64,000 nt of DNA from Pseudomonas cremoris (GTDB taxonomy: Bacteria > Pseudomonadota > Gammaproteobacteria > Pseudomonadales > Pseudomonadaceae): positions 1 to 64,000 of the forward strand of contig NZ_JAAXCY010000004.1 in assembly GCF_014230465.1 (NCBI RefSeq), read 5' to 3'. Below are positions 25,432-34,594 of this stretch, in pieces (within the stretch, counting starts at the first letter, position 1; every line of letters begins with the position of its first letter). A model generated the notes under the pieces. The model had not been told where the DNA came from and did no database searches. It worked only from the letters and a program-made list of their open reading frames with translations. The position numbers and the translations under genes were made by a program.

Positions 25432-26070
25432 ATGAAGAAGTTATTGGCTTTGATGGCGGCTATTACAGCTGCCAGTGCAGGGCATGCCTTGGCTGCGTCC
25501 AGCGTGGAACTTCGCGCCAAGGGCAGCATTACACCGTCGGCGTGTATGCCGTTGTTGGCTAACGGAGGGACGGTGGATTACGGGAAAATCTCGGCCAGTG
25601 ATCTGAAACCTTCAAGCAACACCCTGTTGCCTGTGGCCAGGCTGCAACTGTCGGTCAGTTGTGAGGCGCCGACATTGGTAGCCGTCAAGAGCCAGGACAA
25701 CCGCGCAGGCACCTCGGCGGAGTACGACGCAGCCTTGCCCAATTTTGGCCTGGGCCTGGCGCCGGGCAATGTGAAAATTGGCTGGTACACCCTCAAGATG
25801 ACCCATGCCACCGCTGACGAATTGCCCGCTTTGTTGATTGAGTCCATGGACGGCCAGACCTGGCTCGATGCGCCGGAAAATACCATCTGGCAGCCCAACT
25901 GGATGCGTACGGTCAATGGTGCAAGCGCCGTAGCCCCCGCGCCGCGGCCACTGATGAGCATGAAGATGGACGTTGTTGTTGCCTCGACGATCACTCACCG
26001 CAAGCTCTTGCCGGTCGGCGTGGAAATCCCCATCGACGGCAGCGCAACGCTGGATGTCATCTACCTCTAA
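25432..26070 (+). CDS. DUF1120 pilus subunit (plus-strand subunit 8)
   Basis: 212 residues with signal peptide MKKLLALMAAITAASAGHALA. The mature part: SSVELRAKGSITPSACMPLLANGGTVDYGK, VSCEA, SQDNRAGTS, FGLGLAPGNVKIGWY and the terminal LDVIYL. It keeps both cysteines and the penultimate Tyr. Transcribed away from the main operon, together with the next gene, from a leader that can fold over the start. It is probably an accessory subunit for the same usher. Confidence 0.85.
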   Translation: MKKLLALMAAITAASAGHALAASSVELRAKGSITPSACMPLLANGGTVDYGKISASDLKPSSNTLLPVARLQLSVSCEAPTLVAVKSQDNRAGTSAEYDAALPNFGLGLAPGNVKIGWYTLKMTHATADELPALLIESMDGQTWLDAPENTIWQPNWMRTVNGASAVAPAPRPLMSMKMDVVVASTITHRKLLPVGVEIPIDGSATLDVIYL

Positions 26071-26128
26071 CGATGAAGGGCCGGACGCCGTGGGCGCCTG
26101 GCCATGATCTCTCCACGAGTATCCGTAC

Positions 26129-26773
26129 ATGAAGCAATTTCTGATGGTCAGCGCCCTGGCGCTTGCCGCTATGGGCCCCGCCATGGCCGCCTCCAGCGTG
26201 GATGTAAACGTCAAGGGTCGCATCACTCCCGCTGCGTGTACGCCCGCATTGTCCAATGCCGGCGTGGTAGACCACGGCAAGATATCGCGCAAAGACCTGG
26301 ACCCCCACAACAAGCCGACGGCGCTGCCGGTTGCGACCCTGCAGCTGCGTGTCGATTGCAGCGCGCCGACCTTGATTGCCATCAAGAGCCACGACAATCG
26401 GGCGGGCAGTTCCGGCGAGGAGTCGATCGGCCAGCCCAACTTCGGCCTGGGGCTGGTCAATGGTGATACCAAGGTGGGCTGGTACTTGCTGAAAACGGCC
26501 AACGCGCTGGCTGACGGAGTGGGCCGGCCGATGATTGAGTCCAACGATGGTGCCGCCTGGTCGGATGCCACCCATCCGGGGCTGGTTTGGCAAGTCAACG
26601 GCATGCGCGCGCTGGGATCGATCGCGGGGGGTAACGTTGCGCCCCTGCCGTTGCAAGTCATGATCCTGGATATCCTGGTCGAGACCATGATCGTCAGGAT
26701 GCAGTACCTGCCGCCTGTGGGCCAGGAGTTTGCGTTGGACGGTAGCGCCAGCCTGGACGTGGTCTACCTCTGA
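26129..26773 (+). CDS. DUF1120 pilus subunit (plus-strand subunit 9)
   Basis: 214 residues with signal peptide MKQFLMVSALALAAMGPAMA. SSVDVNVKGRITPAACTPALSNAGVVDHGK, VDCSA, SHDNRAGSS, FGLGLVNGDTKVGWY and the terminal LDVVYL follow. It is closely related to subunit 8, 58 bases upstream, and the pair look like a tandem duplication. A weak hairpin (ATGGGC/GCCCAT at 26797-26822) follows the stop. Confidence 0.85.
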   Translation: MKQFLMVSALALAAMGPAMAASSVDVNVKGRITPAACTPALSNAGVVDHGKISRKDLDPHNKPTALPVATLQLRVDCSAPTLIAIKSHDNRAGSSGEESIGQPNFGLGLVNGDTKVGWYLLKTANALADGVGRPMIESNDGAAWSDATHPGLVWQVNGMRALGSIAGGNVAPLPLQVMILDILVETMIVRMQYLPPVGQEFALDGSASLDVVYL

Positions 26774-26870
26774 TCACAGCTGACTCATTGATGCTGTAAA
26801 TGGGCATGGCTTTGCGCCCATGGGCAGACTATCGTGCAAACCGGATAACAATAGCGCCCGGAGCCTGCCC

Positions 26871-27341
26871 ATGAGTGATGCCCACACCGCCCTGATCAAC
26901 CATTTCTACCAGGCCTTCCAGCGCCTGGACGCCGAGGCCATGGCCGCCTGCTACACCGATGACGTGGTGTTCAGCGACCCGGCCTTTGGTGAACTGCGCG
27001 GGCGCGATGCCGGCGATATGTGGCGCATGCTCACCACCCGCGCCAAGGACTTCTCCCTGACCTTCGACAACGTGCGCAGTGATGAGCGCAGCGGCGGCGC
27101 GCATTGGGTTGCCACCTACTTGTTCAGCGCTACTGGCAACACGGTGGTCAACGATATCCAGGCGCGCTTCGTGTTTCGCGACGGCAAGATCTGCGAGCAC
27201 CACGACAGCTTCGACCTGTGGCGCTGGTCGCGTCAGGCCCTGGGCACCAAAGGCCTGTTGCTGGGCTGGACGCCGATCGTCAAAAACGCCGTGCGCGCCC
27301 AGGCACTGCGTGGTTTGAAGGCATTTCAGGCCAGTCGTTGA
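26871..27341 (+). CDS. SnoaL/NTF2-like protein
   Basis: 156 residues with the cone-shaped NTF2/SnoaL fold signature: a helical start (INHFYQAFQRLDAEAMAACY), then TDDVVFSDPAFGELRGRDAGDMW and the strand block VNDIQARFVFRDGKICEHHDSFDLWRW. Such proteins are small hydratases, isomerases or binding proteins, and the role here is unknown. The ATG at 26871 follows CGGAGC; the frame is open 17 codons further upstream without signal. Confidence 0.78.
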   Translation: MSDAHTALINHFYQAFQRLDAEAMAACYTDDVVFSDPAFGELRGRDAGDMWRMLTTRAKDFSLTFDNVRSDERSGGAHWVATYLFSATGNTVVNDIQARFVFRDGKICEHHDSFDLWRWSRQALGTKGLLLGWTPIVKNAVRAQALRGLKAFQASR

Positions 27342-27378
27342 TAAGCTTGGCGCTCCTGTGTTTTAGCCGAATCGACCC

Positions 27379-27654
27379 GTGACTGATCCTTCTGAACCCA
27401 AACCCTGGTTCGTCTACCTGGTACGCGCCGCCAACGGCTCGCTGTACTGCGGCATCAGCAATGACCCGGTGCGCCGCTTTGCCTCTCACCAGAGCGGCAA
27501 GGGCGCGCGGTTTTTCCTGTCCAGTCCGGCCGTGGCGCTGGTGTACACCGAGCAATGCGCGAGCAAGGGCGAGGCGCTGCGCCAGGAACGGCTGATCAAG
27601 AAATTGAAGAAAAGCGCCAAGGAATGCCTGGCGGCGAGTGGCTCATTGATTTGA
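27379..27654 (+). CDS. GIY-YIG domain protein (UPF0213/YhbQ-like)
   Basis: 91 residues, GTG start. Contains the GIY-YIG core as [21 protein letters not shown] and [15 protein letters not shown], then [22 protein letters not shown]. This is the short YhbQ-type architecture of about 90-100 residues. Members are putative nucleases without an established role. The ribosome site is weak. Confidence 0.85.
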   Translation: MTDPSEPKPWFVYLVRAANGSLYCGISNDPVRRFASHQSGKGARFFLSSPAVALVYTEQCASKGEALRQERLIKKLKKSAKECLAASGSLI

Positions 27655-27729
27655 CTGATGGGTTCCCATCGCCCCCAAACGGGAGGTTGCAGGCTAAGCT
27701 AGCGGTTCACTTCTAGAGCGGAGTCCGGC

Positions 27730-28665
27730 ATGTCTGAGTTGATCCTTCACCACTACCCGCAATCCCCTTTCGCGGAAAAGGCCCGCCTGTTACTGGGCTT
27801 CAAGGGTGTGTCCTGGCACTCGGTGCTGATCCCGCCGGTCATGCCCAAGCCGGATTTCACCCCGCTCACCGGCGGCTATCGCAAGACTCCGGTGCTGCAA
27901 GTGGGCGCGGATATCTACTGCGACACCGCCTTGATCGCCCGCCGCCTGGAGCAGGAAAAAGCCGCCCCGGCGTTGTTTCCCCAAGGCCTGGAGCTGGTCA
28001 CCCAAGGCTTCGCCGCCTGGGCCGACTCGGTGGTGTTTTCCCATGCCGTGGCGCTGGTGTTCCAGCCCGAATCCCTGGCGGTGAAATTCGCCAAAGTGCC
28101 ACCGGAGATGATCCAGGTGCTGGTGGCCGACCGCGGCAAACTGTTCAGCGGCGGCACGGCGACGCGTGTGCAATTGGACCAGGCCCTGCACCAATGGCCC
28201 GCGATTGTCAGCCGCATCGATCAGCAATTGAAGCACCAAGCCGGGGACTTCCTGTTCGGCGAGCCTTCGATTGCCGACTTCTCCCTGGCTCACCCGTTGT
28301 GGTTCCTCAAAGGCTCATCTGTGACCGCGCCGTTGGTGGACGCTTACCCGACTGTTGCCGCCTGGCTGGACCGCGTGCTGGGCTTCGGCCATGGCACCTC
28401 CACCCAGATGAGCGCCGAGCAGGCCCTGGAAACCTCGCGCAACGCCACGCCGGCCAATCTGCCGGATGAAGTGTTCGAGGACTTGAATGGCTTCACCCCA
28501 GGCCAGCAAGTGACCATCAGCGCCACCGACTACGGCACCGACCCGGTCGCCGGTGAACTGCTGTTTGCCGGGCGTGAAGAACTGATCCTGCGCCGTATCG
28601 ACGACCGCGCCGGCACCGTGCACGTGCACTTCCCACGCATGGGGTTCCGTATCCAGGCGCAATAA
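27730..28665 (+). CDS. Glutathione S-transferase family protein
   Basis: 311 residues, longer than the usual 200-230 of GSTs. The N-terminal thioredoxin-like domain is clear (ILHHYPQSPFAEKARLLLGFKGVSWHSV, then GGYRKTPVLQVGADIYCDTALI, with the cis-Pro in KTPVL). A helical domain extends to about residue 220, with FGEPSIADFSLAHPLWFL. The last 90 residues form an extra region rich in beta strands (FTPGQQVTISATDYG, LILRRIDDRAGTVHVHFPRMGF) that I do not recognise. Substrate unknown. Confidence 0.83.
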   Translation: MSELILHHYPQSPFAEKARLLLGFKGVSWHSVLIPPVMPKPDFTPLTGGYRKTPVLQVGADIYCDTALIARRLEQEKAAPALFPQGLELVTQGFAAWADSVVFSHAVALVFQPESLAVKFAKVPPEMIQVLVADRGKLFSGGTATRVQLDQALHQWPAIVSRIDQQLKHQAGDFLFGEPSIADFSLAHPLWFLKGSSVTAPLVDAYPTVAAWLDRVLGFGHGTSTQMSAEQALETSRNATPANLPDEVFEDLNGFTPGQQVTISATDYGTDPVAGELLFAGREELILRRIDDRAGTVHVHFPRMGFRIQAQ

Positions 28666-28727
28666 ACAAAATATTTTGCAAATTAAGGTGAGGTAAACCT
28701 GCGGCCCATCCGTGTAGTGCTTGAAAC

Positions 28728-28742
28728 TGCGATCTATTCGCA
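28728..28742. promoter_or_regulatory. Possible Fur box upstream of TonB receptor
   Basis: TGCGATCTATTCGCA is an inverted repeat in the 7-1-7 layout, and ATTCGCATT is frequent in Pseudomonas Fur sites. It lies 32 bases before the receptor start. The match to the classical 19-base consensus is modest. Confidence 0.4.
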
Positions 28743-28774
28743 TTAACAGCGTTTTCTACACGGGTTCTCACAGC

Positions 28775-31195
28775 ATGAAGTCGACGGCGGGCGGTTTGGT
28801 TAAACAGTGGCTGGGAGCCTCGGTATTGGCGGTGTCGGGGTTGGCATTGCTGCCCTTGAGCGTGGCTCAGGCACAGGAGCAGCAAAGCGCCCAGTTCAAC
28901 TTTGCCCTGGCAGCCAAACCGCTGCCCCAGGCGTTGAGCGATTTCAGCCGCGTCACCGGGATCAGCGTGATCTACACCGATGAAGCGCCCTACGGCCTCA
29001 GTGCCCCGGCGGTCAGCGGCCAGATGAGCGCGACCCAGGCCTTGCAACGCCTGCTCGGCAACTCCGGCTTCACCTTCCGTCAGATCGATGCCCGCACCCT
29101 GGCGCTGGAACCGGTGCCCACCGAAGGCGCCGTCAACCTTGGCGCCACCACCATCAGCGGCGTTGGCCAGCAGGCCCAGGACAGCACCAGCTACCAGCCG
29201 CCACCCACCAGTTCGGTGATGCGCTCCAAGGCGCTGCTGCTGGAAACCCCGCAAACCGTCAACGTCGTCCCGGCCCAAGTGCTGCGAGACCAGACCCCGC
29301 GCAACCTGGATGACGCCCTCGGTAATATCAGCGGCATCACCCAGGCCAACACGTTGGCCAGCACCCAGGACGCGGTGATGCTGCGCGGCTTTGGCGACAA
29401 CCGTAACGGTTCGATCATGCGTGACGGCATGCCCGTGGTGCAGGGCCGGGCGCTGAACGCCACCGCCGAGCGCGTCGAAGTGCTCAAGGGCCCGTCGTCG
29501 TTGCTGTACGGCATCCAGGACCCGGGCGGTGTGGTCAATATCGTCAGCAAAAAGCCCGAGCTGGTGCAGTCCACCGCCCTGACCGTGCGCGGCTCCACCT
29601 TTGGCGACGGCAAGAACGGCAGCGGCGGCAGCCTCGACACCACCGGCCCGATTGGCGACAGCGGCTTGGCTTACCGGCTGATCGTCGACCATGAAGATGA
29701 AGACTACTGGCGCAACTTTGGCACCCACCGCGAAACGCTGGTGGCGCCGTCACTGGCCTGGTACGGCGACAGCACCAAGTTGCTGTTCGCCTACGAGCAT
29801 CGCGAGTTTCTCTCGCCGTTCGACCGTGGCACCGCCATCGACAAGTCCAACCACCCGCTGGACATTCCGTCCACTCGGCGCCTGGATGAGCCCTTCAACA
29901 ATATGGAAGGCCGCTCCGACCTGTACCGCTTCGAAGCCGACCACGACCTGAACGACGACTGGAAAGCCCACTTCGGCTACAGCTGGAACCGCGAGACCTA
30001 CGACGCCAGCCAAGTGCGCGTGAGCGCGGTGAATACCAACGGCACCCTGACCCGCAGGATGGACGGCACCAAAGGCGCGATCACCACCGACCGCTTCACC
30101 ACGGCCAGTCTGGAAGGCAAGGTCAACGTGTTCGGCTTACAGAACGACCTGGTGTTCGGCGTGGATGACGAATACCGCAAGATCTACCGCGCCGAACTTA
30201 TCCGCCAGAATTCGCGCAGCACGTTCAACTACAACAACCCGGTCTACGGCAACGAAGTCGCGGGTACCACCGTCAGCGCCGCCGACAGCGCTCAGACTGA
30301 CCTGCTGCGCAGCGACTCGCTGTTCTTCCAGGATGCGATTCACCTCACCGACCAGTGGATTTTCGTCGCTGGTGCGCGCTACCAAATGTATGACCAGTAC
30401 GCTGGCAAGGGCGTGCCATTCAAAGCCAACACCAACGGTAACGGCCAAGCCTGGGTGCCGCGTGCGGGCTTGGTGTATCGCTACACCGATGAATTGTCGT
30501 TCTACGGCAGCTACACGGAGTCATTCAAACCCAACTCCACCATTGCTGCACTGGCGGATGGCAGCACCTTGACCGGCGACCTGACGCCCGAGAAATCCAA
30601 ATCCTGGGAACTGGGGGCCAAGCTCGACATTCCTGGGCGTATCACCGCCAGTGCTGCGTTGTTCAACATCGACAAGCGCAACGTGTTGGTGTCGTCGGAA
30701 GTGGCTGGCAGCACCATCTACAGCCTGGCTGGCCAGGTGCGTTCCCGCGGCCTGGAACTGGACGCCACTGGCCAGTTGACCGACCAGTGGAGCGTGATTG
30801 GCAGCTACGCCTACACCGATGCCCTGGACACCAAGGACAAGGACCCGACGCTTGAAGGCAACCGCCTGCAAAACGTCGCCAAGCACACCGGCTCGTTGTC
30901 GGTGGCCTACGACTTCGGCAGCATTTTCGGCGGCGACCAACTACGTGTGGGCACGGGTGCCCGCTACGTCGGTGAGCGCGCAGGCGATGCCGCCAACGAT
31001 TTCAACTTGCCTGGCTACACCGTGGCCGATGCATTTGCCACCTATGACACCAAGATCGACGGGCAGAAGGTCAAGTTCCAGCTCAACGTGAAGAACATGT
31101 TCGACCGCACTTACTACACCTCGGCGGCCAGCCGCCTGTTTGTGTCGATTGGTGATGCTCGGCAATTCTCGGTATCCAGCACCTTGGAGTTCTGA
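28775..31195 (+). CDS. TonB-dependent siderophore receptor with STN signalling domain
   Basis: 806 residues, outer-membrane receptor for a ferric siderophore. Signal peptide of about 34 residues (ends PLSVAQA). An STN domain follows (FNFALAAKPLPQALSDFSRVTGISVIY... LRQ-type repeats to about residue 110), which in FecA-like transducers contacts a FecR anti-sigma factor. Then the plug (SKALLLETPQTVNVVPAQ, ERVEVLKGPSSLLYGIQDPG, GGVVNIVSKKP) and a 22-strand barrel ending VSSTLEF. The hydroxamate-receptor-like plug suggests a ferrichrome or ferrioxamine-type ligand, but that is a guess. No sigma/anti-sigma genes are adjacent. The ATG at 28775 gives the clean signal peptide. Its stop overlaps the next start by one base. 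Confidence 0.87.
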   Translation: MKSTAGGLVKQWLGASVLAVSGLALLPLSVAQAQEQQSAQFNFALAAKPLPQALSDFSRVTGISVIYTDEAPYGLSAPAVSGQMSATQALQRLLGNSGFTFRQIDARTLALEPVPTEGAVNLGATTISGVGQQAQDSTSYQPPPTSSVMRSKALLLETPQTVNVVPAQVLRDQTPRNLDDALGNISGITQANTLASTQDAVMLRGFGDNRNGSIMRDGMPVVQGRALNATAERVEVLKGPSSLLYGIQDPGGVVNIVSKKPELVQSTALTVRGSTFGDGKNGSGGSLDTTGPIGDSGLAYRLIVDHEDEDYWRNFGTHRETLVAPSLAWYGDSTKLLFAYEHREFLSPFDRGTAIDKSNHPLDIPSTRRLDEPFNNMEGRSDLYRFEADHDLNDDWKAHFGYSWNRETYDASQVRVSAVNTNGTLTRRMDGTKGAITTDRFTTASLEGKVNVFGLQNDLVFGVDDEYRKIYRAELIRQNSRSTFNYNNPVYGNEVAGTTVSAADSAQTDLLRSDSLFFQDAIHLTDQWIFVAGARYQMYDQYAGKGVPFKANTNGNGQAWVPRAGLVYRYTDELSFYGSYTESFKPNSTIAALADGSTLTGDLTPEKSKSWELGAKLDIPGRITASAALFNIDKRNVLVSSEVAGSTIYSLAGQVRSRGLELDATGQLTDQWSVIGSYAYTDALDTKDKDPTLEGNRLQNVAKHTGSLSVAYDFGSIFGGDQLRVGTGARYVGERAGDAANDFNLPGYTVADAFATYDTKIDGQKVKFQLNVKNMFDRTYYTSAASRLFVSIGDARQFSVSSTLEF

Positions 31196-32226
31196 TGAAA
31201 AAGCTCGGTGCATTATTGGCCCTGTTGATCAGCGCTTCGGCACTGGCCGATGGGGCGTCGTACCACCGCGAACATCGGATGACGCTGCCCGGCTCCGGTC
31301 ACAGTTGGGGCTTTGTCGGCCTCGACCCGACTCGGCCCTACCTGTTCGTGGCCCGTCGCGAAAACGGCCTGACAGTGTTTGATGTGCAGCACCAGCGAGC
31401 GGTCAAGACCGTGGCCCAGTCCGAGGGCGCCAACGGCGTGGTGTTTGTGCCCGGATTGGACCGGGTGTTCGTGCTCAATACCGACGGCAGCCTGGGCGTG
31501 GTGCAGTTATCCACACTCAAGCCGCTCAAACGTATTGCGGTGGCGCAAAGCAACCTCAACAGCGCTGTGTACGAGCCGTCCACCGGTAAGGTCATTATTG
31601 TCAGCGGGCGGCGGGCGGATCGTTCGACGTTGTTTGAGTTCGATCCCCAGCAGGAGCGCATCACCGGTGCCCATGAGTTGGCGGTGAAGAAAATCGACCC
31701 GTTGTTGCTCAAGGGCGATGGCAGTTTCTTCCTGCCGATGCGCGATGAAGGCAAGGTGGCGCGCTATGCCGCCAGCACCTTTGGCGTGCTTGATACCTGG
31801 CAATTCGCCGACTGCCCCAAGCCCAGCGCGCTGGCCCAGGATGTCGAGCGCCAGCGCTTGTTTGTCGCGTGCCGGGGCGACGATCCGGTGTTGATCGTGG
31901 CGGATCGCGAGACGGGTGAAGTGAAGGCCAAGTTGCCGATTGGGCGTGACGTCAACGCCGTGGCCTACGACGCGCAGCATCGTCGCTTGCTGATCCCCAG
32001 CGGCGTGGATGCCAACCTGATGGTGATCGACCAGCAGGATGCCGATCACTACGCCTTGGCCGCCACCGTCAGTACCTTGCCGATGGCCTACAACATGGCG
32101 TTCGACGCCCAGCGCCAACGGGTTTACCTTCCGGCGATGGACTATGTGTTGCCCGCCGCCGAGCCTAAGGCCGATCCACAATTTCAGGCCGATACGTTCT
32201 CCATCACCACCCTGGCACTTGATTGA
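31195..32226 (+). CDS. Periplasmic YncE-like beta-propeller
   Basis: 343 residues with signal peptide MKKLGALLALLISASALA. The mature protein repeats blades of the pattern LFVARRENGLTVFDVQ, VFVLNTDGSLGVVQL, LFVACRGDDPVLIVADRETGEV, as in YVTN/YncE proteins. In E. coli, Fur-regulated YncE is encoded near the TonB receptor gene yncD. Here the start codon overlaps the receptor stop (TGATG), strongly suggesting a joint role at the outer membrane, perhaps handling the siderophore in the periplasm. Confidence 0.8.
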   Translation: MKKLGALLALLISASALADGASYHREHRMTLPGSGHSWGFVGLDPTRPYLFVARRENGLTVFDVQHQRAVKTVAQSEGANGVVFVPGLDRVFVLNTDGSLGVVQLSTLKPLKRIAVAQSNLNSAVYEPSTGKVIIVSGRRADRSTLFEFDPQQERITGAHELAVKKIDPLLLKGDGSFFLPMRDEGKVARYAASTFGVLDTWQFADCPKPSALAQDVERQRLFVACRGDDPVLIVADRETGEVKAKLPIGRDVNAVAYDAQHRRLLIPSGVDANLMVIDQQDADHYALAATVSTLPMAYNMAFDAQRQRVYLPAMDYVLPAAEPKADPQFQADTFSITTLALD

Positions 32227-32280
32227 GCGCAGTGAATTAACCAAGCTGCGCACTCTTTCAGATTCAGGAATGCCAGGGTT

Positions 32281-33732
32281 ATGCGGTTGGGACGATGGAT
32301 ACACGCCGGTGCGATGGCGCTGGGTTTTGGGCTGTTGCTCAGTGGTTGCGCCTCACCGTCGAAGACGGCCACCGGGCAAAGCCTCGACCAGTTGCTGGCC
32401 GACCCGGCACTGCATGGCGCCACGGTTTCGCTGATGGTGCGTGATGCTCGCAGTGGCAACACGTTGTATCAGCACAACCCGCGCACGCGGTTGGTTCCCG
32501 CCTCCAATCTAAAACTGCTGACCACGGCAGCGGCGATGGATGTGCTGGGGCCGCACTACCAGTTTGCGACGCAACTGCTAACCAACGGCACGCAGCAAGG
32601 CGAGCGCCTGGTGGGCAACCTGTACCTGCGCGGCCTGGGCGACCCGACGCTGCAATTCGCCGATTACCAGGCCTTGGCCGCACAACTGGCCAGCAAAGGC
32701 GTTCGCCAAGTGCAGGGCGACCTGGTGTTCGACGACACGTGGTTCGACGCCGAGCGGTTGGGTGTCGACTGGTCCCACGATGATGAAAGCACCTACTACG
32801 GCGCGCAAATTTCAGCGCTGACCGTGTCACCCAATGCGGATTTTGATGCGGGCACTGTGCTGGTCACTGCCAAGGCGCCAGTGCGAGTCGGTCAGCCGGT
32901 CGGCGTCGAGATCTTCCCGCCCACCGATTACCTGCAACTGAGCAATCGCGCGGTCAGTGGGCCGGGCAACACCTATGGGATCAACCGCCGCCACGGCACC
33001 AACCTGTTGCAGCTCAGCGGTGCGGTCGCGCCGGGCAAGCAGAGCAAGCAATTGGTCAGTGTGTGGGAGCCGACGCAATTGGTGGCGAACCTGTTTGAGC
33101 AAGCGCTGGCGCAGCAGGGCATCACGGTGTTGGGGCGTCGGGTGATCGGTGGTGCAAGCCCGGCGGCAGCGAATGTGTTGGCTGAACACCGGTCGGCACC
33201 GTTGCAGGAGTTGATCACGCCGCTGCTCAAGCTGTCGAACAACAACATGTCCGAAGCTCTGTTGAAGGCCATGGGCCGCCAGAGTACCAACAGCGGCACG
33301 GCGGCGGCAGGCGTGGTGGCGGTGGCCGGGTTTCTCAAGCGTCAGGGCTTGGATACGGCAGCGCTGAACCAGGTCGATGGGTCCGGCTTGTCGCGGCTTA
33401 ACCTGGTGTCGTCGCAAACCCTGACCGACCTGCTGTTGGCGGCCAACAAACAGCCGTGGTTCAACGCCTGGTACAACGCGTTGCCGATTGCGGGTAACAG
33501 CGACCGCATGACCGGTGGCAGTTTGCGCTACCGCTTGCGCGGCACCCCAGCGCAAAACAACCTGCACGCCAAGACCGGCTCTATGGGCGGCGTGTCATCG
33601 TTGAGCGGCTACGTCACCGACGCCCATGGGCAGCGGTTGGTGTTTGCAATGATCACCAACAATTACGTGGTCAGCGGCGCCCAGGTGAAGGCGCTGGAAA
33701 ACCGCGTGGCAGTGGCTTTAGCCAACTGGTGA
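32281..33732 (+). CDS. dacB: D-alanyl-D-alanine carboxypeptidase/endopeptidase PBP4
   Basis: 483 residues, peptidase family S13, trimming or cleaving peptidoglycan cross-links in the periplasm. The signal sequence contains a lipobox (LLLSGCAS), so this form may be lipid-anchored. The three penicillin-binding motifs are present: SNLK near residue 77 as the SxxK nucleophile, SNN (LSNNNMSE) and KTG (LHAKTGSM). Length agrees with PBP4. It begins 54 bases after the propeller gene and may be read with it, although a functional link is not obvious. Confidence 0.9.
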   Translation: MRLGRWIHAGAMALGFGLLLSGCASPSKTATGQSLDQLLADPALHGATVSLMVRDARSGNTLYQHNPRTRLVPASNLKLLTTAAAMDVLGPHYQFATQLLTNGTQQGERLVGNLYLRGLGDPTLQFADYQALAAQLASKGVRQVQGDLVFDDTWFDAERLGVDWSHDDESTYYGAQISALTVSPNADFDAGTVLVTAKAPVRVGQPVGVEIFPPTDYLQLSNRAVSGPGNTYGINRRHGTNLLQLSGAVAPGKQSKQLVSVWEPTQLVANLFEQALAQQGITVLGRRVIGGASPAAANVLAEHRSAPLQELITPLLKLSNNNMSEALLKAMGRQSTNSGTAAAGVVAVAGFLKRQGLDTAALNQVDGSGLSRLNLVSSQTLTDLLLAANKQPWFNAWYNALPIAGNSDRMTGGSLRYRLRGTPAQNNLHAKTGSMGGVSSLSGYVTDAHGQRLVFAMITNNYVVSGAQVKALENRVAVALANW

Positions 33733-33733
33733 T

Positions 33734-34513
33734 TCAGGGCTGATAGCCCATGCGCCAACTCACGGCCCGGGTCGCTGCCAGCAAGTGCTGCGCCGCCGGG
33801 CCGTCTTCATCGGCGTGGAACAACGAGGTGGGGCCGACCACGGTCATCACCGCCGCCACTTGCCCGACGGCGTTGAATACCGGCGCCGACAACGCATCCA
33901 CACCCGGCATCAGCAAGCCATGCACAAAGTGCAGGCCACGGCTGCGGATCTGTTCGCACGTGGTGGCGTAGGCCTGATCGTCTGCCAGGGCGTGGGCGAT
34001 GCCGGCCTGGATCTCGCGCTCCCGCAAATCCACCGTCTCCCGCGACGGTAAATAGGCGCTGAACACCAGCCCGGTGGACGAACTGAGCAGCGGCAGCACT
34101 GAGCCCAGTTGTGTCACCACCGTCACCGCGCGCACGGCGGGTTCGATGTGCACCACGGTTGCGCCCTGGTTGCCCCATACCGCCAGAAAGCAGGTTTCAT
34201 TCAATTCATCGCGCAGCTCCGCCAGGGGCAGGGCGCCGACCTTCAGCACGTCCATGCTGCCCAGTGCGGCCAGGCCCACGCGCAAGGCTTCACGGCCGAG
34301 GCCGTAATGGTTGGTGGCGGTGTTCTGTTCGGCAAAACCCGAGGCGATCAATGCCTGCAAATAGCGGTGCACCTTGCTCGCGGGCATTTGCACGTGCTCG
34401 GCCAGGCGCGACAGCGAAGTGGCCGGCGACAGTTCGGCCAGGGCCTTGAGGATATCGGTGCCCACTTCGGCCGAGCGGACTTTCTGTTTACCGGTGTCGC
34501 GGGGCTTTTCCAT
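33734..34513 (-). CDS. hmgR: IclR-family repressor, probable HmgR of homogentisate genes
   Basis: 259 residues. N-terminal winged HTH (RSAEVGTDILKALAELSPATSLSRLAEHVQMPASKVHRYLQAL) and a C-terminal GAF-like effector domain (GATVVHIEPAV, LLSSSTGLVFSAYL, VHGLLMPGVDALSAPVF) mark an IclR regulator. It is divergent from hmgA, with a palindrome between them, as in the P. putida HmgR system, where homogentisate lifts repression. I chose the ATG at 34513; the frame extends 21 codons to a TTG lying in the operator region. The ribosome site is poor. Confidence 0.82.
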   Translation of the reverse strand: MEKPRDTGKQKVRSAEVGTDILKALAELSPATSLSRLAEHVQMPASKVHRYLQALIASGFAEQNTATNHYGLGREALRVGLAALGSMDVLKVGALPLAELRDELNETCFLAVWGNQGATVVHIEPAVRAVTVVTQLGSVLPLLSSSTGLVFSAYLPSRETVDLREREIQAGIAHALADDQAYATTCEQIRSRGLHFVHGLLMPGVDALSAPVFNAVGQVAAVMTVVGPTSLFHADEDGPAAQHLLAATRAVSWRMGYQP

Positions 34514-34575
34514 GGAAGGGCGAGTATCCGAGAGATGAATGGGCGTCTTTATAGCTTGACGGTCGATAGTGATCA

Positions 34576-34594
34576 AATTACGTTATGCGTAACT
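34576..34594. promoter_or_regulatory. Putative HmgR operator
   Basis: TTACGTTATGCGTAA at 34578-34592 is a palindrome with five-base arms TTACG/CGTAA, centred between hmgR and hmgA. A second TTACG half-site follows at 34598-34602. Its position about 40 bases before the hmgA start suits repression of both genes. Confidence 0.65.
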
